Shown piece after piece: positions 26,801 through 38,800 of a stretch of DNA of 64,000 nucleotides; positions within the stretch are counted from its first letter, which is position 1; every line of letters begins with the position of its first letter. The translations under genes were made by a program, and so were the position numbers. The notes under the pieces are model-generated. The model made no database searches. It was not told where the DNA came from and worked only from the letters and a program-made list of their open reading frames with translations. Source of the stretch: Megascapheus bottae (Eukaryota; Chordata; Mammalia; Rodentia; Geomyidae); contig JANJXV010000016.1 in NCBI GenBank assembly GCA_024803745.1, positions 40,976,501-41,040,500 on the forward strand, read 5' to 3'.

Positions 26801-26963
26801 TTCTAAGTTATTTTTTATCAAGGGAAATTTTTCTTTAGTTTCCTGCAGATTCTCCATACTAGGTAAGGAGTGCATGATTTATTTTTATCTGCTTAAAATG
26901 ATCTGAGCTTCTTGAAGTTGCCTAGTAATGTCTTAGAACAGTTTTAAAATTTGTGTGTATAGA

Positions 26964-26995
<32 letters not shown>

Positions 26996-29900
26996 TATAT
27001 AGATAGACAGATATGCCAGTCCTGGGCTTGAGCTCAGGGCCTGAGCACTGTCCTTGGACTTTCTCAAGGCTAGAGCTCTACTACTTGAGCCTTAATACCA
27101 CTTCCGGCTTTTTCTATGTATGTGATACCGAGGAATCGAACCCAGGTCTTCGTGCATGCTAGACAAGCACTCTACCACTCGGCCAAACTCCCAACCCTTG
27201 TAGCCATTATTTCTTAAATAGCATTTCTCTCCTTTCTTTCTCCTCTCCAAAGGAATTTATTAGACAGACTGTCTCAATGAATTTGCCATGTCACAGAATT
27301 TTATTTAATTTTATGTATTTTTCCATGTCATGAGTTTTATTATAACATAGTTATTTCTTTCTAATCATTTTAGCTCTGCTATTTTTTTGTGTGGGGGGAT
27401 TATGGGGCTTGAGCTTGGCCTGGGCACTGTCCCTGAGCTCCTCAAGCTCAAGGCTACCATCCTACCCCTGGGCCTGGGTATTGCCCTTGAGCTCTTGAGC
27501 TCAAGGCTACCCTTGAGGAACAACCCTATTTCCGTTTTCTAGAGGTTAGAGACAAGAGTCTCAAGTCCTTTTGTGCCCGGGCTGGCTTTGAACCTTGATC
27601 CTCAGATCTCAGCCTTCTGAGTAGCTAGTATTACAGGTGTGAGCCACCATGCCCGGCTAGCTCTGCTATGTTCTAACTATGATCTATTTGCTAATCTAAA
27701 TTATTTTTTGTATCATATCTAACTTAAGCCCAATATTATTGAAGATAAATTTTTAAATTTTGGCCATTAAAGTTTTAAGACAATGCTGCCACTATAACTT
27801 CCAACAAGGCAGAAGTATTTATAATAGCCAGCTCTACTTAGTCTGATAATCAGTAGCTATATGTAACTAGTATGACTGAAAAATTGCATATTTAATTAAT
27901 TGAAATAGTTACATGCAACTAAGCTATCAGGTACTCCATAATGTTCAATGATTTTTTTTCTTATTTCAGATCTGCCAGTTTGTTTCCTAGCTCCTGAAAA
28001 TATTTCCAGGCTGGTCACTACCTTACCTAAATATGGTATGATTAAAGTCATTTAATCATACCTAGGAAGTTCAGAGAGAGAAAGTGGTAATGTCTTCCTC
28101 TCCTCCATCAGACAGGAATTCTGTTTCCGCAGGGATTCAGGGGCACTATCTATCAAGCCAAGTTCATGGCCAACTCAGACTACGTATCCCTGGGGAGGAG
28201 AGGCAGTCTGCAGTGCTGCTCCTTGCTCTCCTTTCTCTTTAGTCATTCACATGACTCTGCTTCACCCTTTTCCTATGGGAGCAGTTCATCGGTGTCTTAG
28301 CTTTCTTCAGGATTACAGCAACAGTGCCGTCATGGTCCTGTCCCCTGGCCTCTCCTCCACACTCATAACAGAAGCTCAGCAAATTTCCTTGGGGCAACAG
28401 AACATCCTACATCCTTCTTATGTATTTCAACAGAGGCTTTCAATCAAAATTGTATTACTTTCCATTACCTTTTTAAATTGCTATTCTCAAGGTGATGGAC
28501 ACAGGGGTTAGTAACCTAAGCCACGTAAATAGTACATTTCTTCTGGGACCAATGTCACTCCTTTCCTCGCTCGCTCCTAGTTTTCCCCTCCCATCCTGGC
28601 TATCCACAGGTTGTATAGTTCATTTTTACCACAGTGTCTAGTGAGTATCATGACTGTATTTGTTTACCTTTTGTCTCTTTCTCGTTAGCTTCTTAGCTGC
28701 TTATTTTTTACCATAGTTTGTCCAGTCTTCTGACTGACTGGATTATCAAAAGCAAGGAGTGCTGTGGCTCAACGCTCATCAGTAAGGGCTAGCTCCAGGG
28801 CACACTCCATTCCTAACCTTCTACACCAGATGTTTCACTGTTTTCCACCAGACAGGCAACCTCCTCCCCTCCTGAAATTTCAAGCTGGCTCCCTTTGCCA
28901 GGGCTTCCTGACTTGATCCCCATGTGGAAGAGAAAGCCAAAGCCTGGGACACAGTGTAGCAGCTCTGGAGGGCCTACACGACTGCTGTGTCTCATCCAAC
29001 CCATGCCTAGAAAGCCACTGAGTCCAATTCTCCGGGCACTGGGGAAGCTCCTTCCTACCATGATCTGCTTCAAGCTCATGGCAGAGAAAAACATTCCTGA
29101 TTACAAGGAGAGGGTCCAAAGAAATCTAGAGGGATCTAGAAGTGGAAATCGCAGGTTTCTCCTGTGGTTTCCCAGAAGTGCTTTCCTCTCCCAACTCTTT
29201 CTACAGTAGGACCACAGTAAGTGGTCTCCAAAGAAAATGTGTATTCTGAGAAGGATGAATAGGTAACAAGAGATGCTATGAGGAGCTGCCATGTATTAGA
29301 GCCAGCAACAGATGTGTCACATGCCATCTAATTGCCCCGAGGTAGGCTTACTATTATCCTCATTTTACAAATGTAAGGCTGGAAGCAGACACAGAGAAGA
29401 GCATGGGAAGGAAACCTCTGAGGTACATCCCCAGGTGGTGAAAGCAGAGAAGCAAGAAAGAAAAACCACAAGTTGACTGAGATAAGCTGAAAGCCAGCTC
29501 CACTTGAAAGCAGCTATTACCAGAAAATAGAATCATTACTATCCACACAGTAGAAAGAACTTGAGCAGAGCTTAAGTAAAAGCATATGAATGTTCAAAAA
29601 GTGAATCATGAATCTGATGACGTAGGAGAGATGTGCCAGGCATTGAATGACAGTTTACAGTTTCTTGACAAAGCATGGAGACGCAGTCACTAGACCAGAG
29701 GGTCCCGGGCATGGAGGTCTTGGGCCTAGAGGGTTAGGGAGAGCCCATCACCATAATACAATGTCTCTAACAAAACTTCCCATGTGAATCAGTCAAAGTC
29801 ACCACATTTCATTCTCTTTTTCTCATTTGCTTCTGTTTTTCTCCTGAGTCCTTACCAGTCATCATCTCCATCTGCCCTCCACCTGGGAGATAACGTCTCT

Positions 29901-32783
29901 ATAAGGCTAATACGGTTGTTTGGTTGGGGTCTGCACTCTCTCACCACCACGACTCACACTTTCATTGAAACTTATGGGGGCCCTAACAGGCACAATTCTA
30001 CATGTTCCCAATAAAAAGAGCTCCTGGGCTAGTGTATGTGCTCACAGAAACATCCATCCACATCCATCACACAGGACAGCGGAAACGGGTCATGGCATGG
30101 AGAGAAATGATCCAGGGAAAATAGATGAAAGGATAAGAGGCAAGGACAGCAAGCATGATGAAGAGGTACAGCTCCTCTACAAAGTGCACCTACACAGTAG
30201 CATTGGTTGAAAACAAGGGAGAGAAGCAGGGAAAACTCTCAAGAACAAGGGGTGAGGGTGGAACATGAGCTCAGAGAGCACCCCTGCCCCTCACCACTCC
30301 TCCCATATCTAATTCTCCCATGGCATGGACAAGTATTCAAGAAGGACAGAATTTGTTAACCTCAAGAGACCCCAGCAAGCCATGGAAGGCTAAAGCTATG
30401 CCTGAGTCCTCCCCACAGGGATAAACATGGAAGTGTTTACTAAACAGAGAATAGTCTACAAATAATCACAGGTATAAAGTGTGTGTGTGTGCGAGCGCAC
30501 GCGTGTGAAGGCTTACCATTCGCCAGGATCTTGGGTTTATTTGCAGGACTGAAGCAAATGTTATGAGAAATAAGAAGGGGCAGGTAAGCGCTGCTCTTGT
30601 GCTTGTACTTGCTCATCTCTGTGAGTAGATCTAAACAGCCATCCAGCCTCAAAATCATTTGTTGCCCATCTTCTCCAAATGATAGATTCAGGAGTAACTT
30701 CAGCCAGAGAATGGCCAGATTACTGAGCTGTTTATTTCCTCCTTTTGGCAATGGTAGAGATAGAAAGTTCTGTAAGAAGTTACTCTGTGGGCAAACAGAA
30801 ACAATGTCATTTTCTTACTCCCTTGGTGACCAATTAGCTAGTATTTTGATATCCTTTTCCCAACTTTAATACAGTCTTTCCATATTTTCTAAATATCTCA
30901 TCTACATTATTTCCAAGTATAAAAAGATATGGAGAACAAAACAGGCCTCCAGTTTTAATCCTTGGTCATTTTTTTCCTGGTGATGGATTGACTAAATAGA
31001 GTTTGTTCAATTATTGAGGACTGATAATACAGTTTAGAGATTGTTTCAAGCCCCTTGAGTTTTCTCTTTTGGTCTATCTTCTGGCAGTTTTTCACTCATT
31101 AAAAGATGTCCTATGGGGCAGAAAAAAAGCAACAACTCAAGTCAGTCTTCCATACTGATTACTAATCTATGTGGTAGTGAAGATACATAGTATCATTCCG
31201 ATGAGTGTTTTCTTTTCCTAGTTATTTATTTAAATTTATGAACAGGAACTGGATGTGAGGCTCAAATGACAGACTGACAGCCATGAACAAAGTAAAGCGA
31301 GAGAAAGGCCCTGGTTCAAGCCTTGTTAATGATCCTAAACATAAAATATATAACTTGCTTATCACTACAGATAATCATGTCTCATGGCTACATATCATTC
31401 TATTAAACTTATAGATGAGAACCCTTTATTACTAGAAGGTAAGAGTTACCTAAACATTCAAGTAAAGCCCTTCTACCAAGTCTCATCAAACTCTTATTAC
31501 ATGGAAAATAATAAATTATTGTCCAAAATAATCTATCTGTAAACAAAATATTAGTATTCCTATTTAGGAGGAGCCAGCAAGCTCACACTACTATGGTCAG
31601 ACTTTCAGTGGAGATAGGGTCTTGAACATTTTTGCCTTCCAGATCTCAGCTTCCTTGTAGCAGGCATGCCCCACTAGACTTAGTTATGGATTGAGATAGG
31701 GTCTCCAGTCTGGCTTCAAGCCACAATCTTTCTGTACTCTGCCTCTCAATAGTTAATATTACAGGCATGTACTACTATAACCCAGACTCTTCAATTTTTA
31801 AGGGAGTACGAGATTGTTCCCAGTTGGGGTTCAGTTCATACACACGTAAATAAAGACTCCCACTGCATATGTGCATTAGAATTTATTTAACTTATTCCTT
31901 CCATTTAAGCTAATACCAGTGATGAGAAGTCCAGTTTGGGATCTACTGGAGGAAGCACACAGAACTGAAAAAATGTTCTACTTTGTCATGAAGAAGTAAA
32001 AGTCAATCTGGGGGAAAAGGACTCTGATTTCATAAAGCATTTTGTCAATGTAAATTGAACTGAAATTGTTACTGCTCAAGTGGTCCACTTAAACATTAGA
32101 TATATTACTTTCATGACCTCCAATAAATGTAAGGCAGCTGTCTTTCTGACATCATTTTTGAGACAGATAAAGCACAATCCAAAAGTTAGGATGAATTAAA
32201 GGGAAATGGTCTGATCGCAGTCTAGCCTGTCATTTTTCATCTATCCTCTACAAACCTCTTAATCCTTTTACTGTGTCTTAAAATAAAATGTCTTAATATA
32301 TTAAATTAATCCTCAAAACTGCATTCTGAAGTTTTCGTTGGGTCCTGTTTTGCTGAGTATCTCCTTTACCAAATGCAGAGGGATTTAAGTACTTACCTTT
32401 TGGATCGCTCCCTTACAGTCATGAGACAAAGCCAGGTTTGAAAGGAATGTAAAAACCATCTGCTGGACATGTGTGCTCTCCAAAGGAACCTGGGAAGCCA
32501 ACTTCAGGATACAGAGCATCAGGCTGCTGCTGGCTCCTCTGTGTGCGGCCTGAACATACTGCCCGTAACTTGACCAGCAAAGAGAGCTGCAACCTTCAAA
32601 CACAACAGCCCATCACAAGGTTGTCTCAGTTCCATGGCTTAGCTTCTAAAAACCACTAAGTAAAGCACATCTGTCCATCAAAATGATGTGTGTTCTCATT
32701 CTAATAGCTTCACAGTCCCCACTGAGGGCCAAATTCAACAGATCATTTGAAAGTTTATATTTTTAGGAGCAAAATAAATGTGG

Positions 32784-32872
<89 letters not shown>

Positions 32873-35800
32873 GTTCTTAAAAACAGCTAAATAGAAGGCT
32901 GTATGGAGGAATGGAGGGACCGAAGTTTAGAAGTGGGAATTAATTTGGCCTGCTGCCTTCATTTGATGAAAGACAACTCAAATACAATTTCCACAGGAGG
33001 CAGGGGAGGAAAAGAGCTGTGAATCCAGTGGGATGTGCAGTCACCCAGCTTCCAGGCAGCCAGAGCTCTCAGTGGTGGCTCCTGGCTTCTCAATATACAG
33101 TGTTGTTTTGAATACACTCAGCTGTGAGGACAATGGGAACAGGGGTGCTGTGTTAACAGTCATAGGATTCAATGCTCACTTGTGGCAGTAGGAAATATGA
33201 GGAGATGGGTGGGTTTGAATAGATGGGGTAAAGGGAGCATGATGATGATACACTGTACACATAAATGGAAATGTTACATGAAACCCCTTATACAACTATT
33301 AGAAGAGAATGACGTAAGAGGAAAAAGAGCCCAGCGTTTTCTCGATAAATTAATAACCACAGGAAATTTACTGAAGGAGAAAAATAATCATATGAAAATT
33401 GAGAATATGTTTTAGTGTTAAGATAATATGATCATACAGTAACATAAAACTCAGAGAGAATCAACTTGTGAGAGTTCACACTGGAGACCAGTTTATAAAT
33501 AATCACAGGAAAACAAAGATTCACCAAAATTAGCACATACAAGATGAACAAATTGTAAAAATGACCATCTTTCCTATGTTTACAGCTTTTTGCAAATACC
33601 AATGTTTCCATGACCAACTACACCAATCTGACATTAAAAGATGAAGTTCTGGGCCATGAGTGTGGCCTAGTGGTAGAGTGCTTGCCTAGCATGCACGAAG
33701 ACCCGGGTTCGATTCCTCCGTACCACATACATAGAAAAAAGCCAGAAATGGTGCTGTGGCTCAAGTGGTAGAGCTCTAGCCTTGAGAAAGCCCAAGGACA
33801 GTGCCCAGGCCTTGAGTTCAAGGCCCAGGACTGGCAAAAAAAAAAAAAAAAAAGAGATGAAGTCCGTTTAGAAATAAAATGAGACATTAGGGGTAACCTA
33901 ATAACTTCTATTTAAAGTAACAAGGTATATTTTCAAAAGATTTGTATTAACGAATATATTTTATTAATATTTAGCAACTGATTCTTTATCCTTCCTTACT
34001 TCGTTAATCCCTACAAAGTAGAGGATAGCTGGGCACTCACTGGTGGCTCACATCTGTTACCCTAGCTACTCAGAAGGCTCAGACCTGAGGACCAAGGTTC
34101 AAAGCCAGCCCTAGCAGACAAAACCCATCAATTCTTATCTACATATAGAGAGCAAAATAATAATAATCTGAAACTGATGGTTTAGTTCAAATAGCAGAGT
34201 GCCAGCCATAAGCAAAAAAGCCCAGTGAGGGATGTGGGGAGTTTGCTCAATAGAAGAGTGCTTGCTTAGCAAGTACAGGCCCTGAATTCAATCCTCTACA
34301 CTGCAAAATTTAAAAAAGAGGGGGAGACGTGGGGACACGTGGGGACCCGTGCGGCCCTCACCATGCAGCGCTCGCACTGGGGAGGACAGGCCCCGGAAAC
34401 CCCAAAGCTTGTCACTTGGCAGCCCTGCCTGCTGTCCCGCTCCAGGCCTCGCTCCTCTCATGGCAGGTTTTGGCTCCCACCAAGGCCATCACTCAGTTTC
34501 AGCTATTTAAAGTTTGTACCTGCTTAGAAACAGTGTTCTCATTCCTAAAAGAGATTAATATGCAGGTCTGGCAGAGGAGTAAAATTAAGTGGAGACCAAA
34601 TAACTTTGCCAACTTCAGTCAGAAAGCAGACAGACGTGGAGGAGTGGACTTCCTGGGATGAAGGAGGCAATGGCAACCTGGCCTCCCAACAAAATACTTT
34701 GGAACAACTGGAACCTGACTATTTTAAGGACATGACACCAACTATAAGGAAAACTTAGAAAATTGTTATTAAGAAGAGAGAACCATTAAATTTTGGCATC
34801 CCAGATGGTAGCACAGGTTTCTCCAGTAGACTAGCAGCTACACAAGATATGCCTTTTATCCATCAGTCGTCTGAAGAGACTTAGACGCTTGGCAAGAAAA
34901 TACTAGTACTTGAGGGGAGGAGGAAGATGCAGCCTGGCAAGCAGAAGAAGTTCTGAGGCAGCAGAAAATAGCAGACAGAGAAAAGAGAGCAACAGAACAA
35001 CAAGGGAAGAAAATGGGGCACAGAGGCTAATGGAGAAGGAACAGAACAAAATTGATGTGAAACTTTCATAACAAATACTCTTCAGATGTCATAGTGCCAG
35101 TAGGAGAAGTCTGAGCTCCACAAACCATGAAACATTCGTATGGATTTAAGAGTATTTATGGAATCCAAATACACTGCTTGATTTTAATGCATTCATCAGG
35201 CCATCCAGGAGACCGAGATTCTGCCAACGTACTTGGAACTCTTAGTGACTGAGACTTAAAAGGACAGAAAAGATGTATGCAACTATTTTCTTCAACATTT
35301 TCCAGACATACGACAGTTGTTTCCTGTAGAAAAATTATTACAAATGGAATATTCCAGTACCTCTCAAGCTAGTGTTTCTAGCTAAATAAATGGGTATAAA
35401 TAATTTTATGGTGAAAAAGAACTCTGCTATCTATTGTTTTCCTTCGATGTGTATACTTATAAAATAAATAATTCTAATATTTTAAAAAAAAGTTCTTAGA
35501 TAAATAACAAAATAAAAAGCCTAGTGAGAATTCCAGGTCCTGAGTTCTGGGTCCTGAGTCCCAGTACTGATATTAAAAAAAAAAAAAAAGAAAGAAAGGA
35601 AGGAAGGGAGGAAGGAAGGAAAGAAAGTGAAGGGTAAGTCAGGTAAAGATAAATGCAAGACTGCTTCTATATTTCAAATAGAAGCTGGTCATGCGCTAAG
35701 GCAGGCTAGATTGCAGACACACAGAGGAGATAACCCAAGCAGAAGAGACAAAAGAGTTAACAGCAGCAGAAGGCAGGGACAAATCAGATATACAATGACA

Positions 35801-38800
35801 GTTCAAGATTCAAGATTATGAAGGTCTGTTTACATCTGTTCATGCTGGCTGAAGACAAGACAGTAGGCTGGCAAAGCCGAGACAGCCTCAGCTTGCATCC
35901 ACGCATGGTGGTGACCAGATGCGCCAGTAACTGTCCTGAGCTCTAGCCGCTCCCTGTACATCCTTCACTACTCAAGGACCAGGCTATGGAAGCTGCCCCC
36001 AACCATCCCTTCTCCGCCTGTTATCCAGGACAATCAGATCATCTACTTTCCAACTATAATCCAACTCCTTGTTCTGGTCTCAGAGACCCCACATGATCTG
36101 CACTCCTGTTGTTTGAACCTCTCAATGCATGCAAAACTCAATGCATAACCCCATAACAGGTTCTTGGTAAATGTCCATTCAGCCAGTGAACATATGAACT
36201 CATCTATTCTAAGAACAATTACATTTTGGGCTCACTTTCTTCATGGTGATCTCTTCTTCTAGAATCTACGAAAGTTTTAATTTTACCCTAACTTTTATTT
36301 GATAATTTTCTCGGTTTTCCTTTAAATCCAGGTTACCACTGCCATATAACCAGGCCCCTGTGTTCCCTGAACTGTCCAATATCTGCTCTGTGTCAATAAA
36401 TATGGGATCAAAAAATCTGTCACCTCTTACAATACCTATAAGAAACTTTGCTGTGTTTAGCAGACTTGCAAATATGGCTTTTCAGTGTTCCTTAACAACA
36501 TTATATGAAACTAGCATTTCAGTGATTATTGAAAGTCAATATGGATTTGACTTACCACTGGGAAAATTCGCAGTATAGACACAAAGGAGCTGCAGGGCAA
36601 TCTGCATCAATGAATCGTCCATCAAAAGCCAAGGCCAGAGAGAGTGCAAGACAGGGACAAGGTGAGCACCAAGCGCTGCTTCCTGTCATGGAAAGGACAT
36701 AGGACAAGCATCACTCTGACCATTCAAATATAACATTGCATTCAAATCTGCACTATAAAGTTGGTTTTATATTTGTTTTGGTCAGCACAAGGGATCATCT
36801 GGATCTTGCCCCCGGCAACCGGCACTCCATGCCTGCACAGTCTCAGGCAGCCTGTCAGGAACACATAGCATAGACCATGCAAATAATTTTTCGAGAGTTA
36901 ATTAAGTGTAAGGACTAATCAACTGTGCACCATTTAAAAGTCAAAGAATTTCCCTTTTGTATTTGTCCTATGTTGCCTAATACAAAAATTCAACTGCTTA
37001 CTATCAACAGTGCTACCAGAATATCAAGGAAAAACTCCACTTACTTTGCACTCTTCATTCTGATACAGACAGTTTCTTAGAAGCTGCATGGTAGTGCTGA
37101 GCTCTTTAGTAAAGCTGTCCTCCTGTTTAATTAAACACACAGAAGTTGACAGATGTGAACACAGAGGCCTAGTCCAGTTTCATCTACAGGAATGCCCTCC
37201 CCTTTGGGTCATAATAAATGTGCTATGCTCTGCTCATGTCTGACCAGGGTATGTCTGAAGGGACTGAATGATCTCTGGAAGACAACTGTATCTATAGACA
37301 CATATCTATCACCAAAATAAACAAATAAATAAATGCATAAATAAAACCTATTTCTGATCTATCAAGCATGGTGGAACTCATATATAATTGCCTTCACGTT
37401 TCATTTCAGCCCAGTGAGGCAGCTACTGGTTTTCAATCATACCAGGTAATGGCTGATTTTCTTGATGATGAAGTTTAGGGCTTTTGGCTAGAGAGGAAAA
37501 AAGGAAGAGGCACAAAAGAAACCGACAAGCATGAATTAATCTAGTATACCAATTATTAAATAAAGGGTTGGCTTGTTTTCTTACTAAATTTGCCTACAGT
37601 GTTTTTACACTGGCCTTATCCACACTCAAATCTGTACATTTATATACTCACACATATATGTATTCACTTTCTAAATTCACTACTAAATAACTATGTTATT
37701 TTGTGTTTATGTAAACTTGAAGTTAAAAAAGCTGTCCAGTAATTTAGTACTAGTTCATCAGTCTTGGAAGGAGATAAACAGATTAAGAATATGTGTACCT
37801 AGGCCAGTAATGTGGCCTCGTGGTAGAGTGCTTGCCTAGCATGCATAAAGCCCTAGGTTTGATTCCTCATTATCACATACACAGAAAAAGCCTGAAGTGG
37901 TGCTGTGGGCTCAAGTGATAAAACACTAAACTTGGGAAAGTTCAAGGACAGTGCCCAGGCCTTGAGTTCATGCCCTAGGACAGGCCAAAAAAAAAAAGCA
38001 TACACGTACGCAAATCTCCCTGGCAAGTTCATGCCTTATCAATTGTCAGTTTTGTGACTGTGTTGTTACAAGTGGTTTTTAATGAGAAAATATGAAATAT
38101 GTGAATAGTGTCTGATATAACACACAATTACAGTTGTTACAGATTTCATTTACTAGAGTTTGAGCTTATTGTTGTATAAAATCTTATCTGACATCGTATC
38201 ATGGGTATGTAGACATTACCAAATGTATACAGTAGCAAAAATATATAACACATAAATTTCATCTGAATATCTTCAAAGTGAGAATTAATATTTAAAACAA
38301 AAGAGCCAACAACATAAAAATCTCAGTTTATTTGAATAGACCTTTTTTCTACCTTAGACATAATTTCAACCTTGTGCTAATTGCAGGCCTGACGGACTGG
38401 AGACCTGGCAACTGTATGCATGCATTCCTTTGCCCAGAACTTCACACTATGGAATTACCTTTTTTTTCAGTACAGCTTTCCCAGGCCTCAGAGAATCTAG
38501 ACTCAGTTGAGCATTAATGTGCTTCATCTGTTCCATGCAACTGTCTATGAGATCAGCTAAAAGGCAAAATCTGCAATAGTCAAAGGGTTTCTCACTTCCA
38601 AGTAAGTTAAAACCACATATAATACAAGTCTGAAAATCATTTACATTTCTGAAAAAAATTCACTTTAATATTATCAGTGAAAAATAACAAATGAGAAAAA
38701 TAAAAATTAAAATATTGAAGCCTACTTATTTTTAGCTCTTAATAAGATATTCCCAACAACTTCTAGTTTCAGACTTGTACAATGTGTTTTTGAGCAAATT

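Larger units (their letters stand above)
26387..30516 (-). other. RTTN: RTTN intron
   Basis: Holds a GATA/GACA microsatellite, two minus-strand SINEs (27013-27200 and 27385-27659) and otherwise unassigned sequence. 27700-30450 shows no gene. Confidence 0.8.
32594..36555 (-). other. RTTN: RTTN intron carrying the EBAG9 retrocopy
   Basis: Contains a compound microsatellite, an L1 3' UTR-like piece near 33180-33310, an IDL-Geo SINE, a composite SINE, an ID monomer, the EBAG9 processed pseudogene, a polypurine tract and an L2 remnant. Confidence 0.85.

Noticed and set aside
38300..38520. Plus-strand frame with a signal-like start ([12 protein letters not shown])
   Set aside because: It overlaps a confirmed RTTN exon on the other strand and is a shadow of it.
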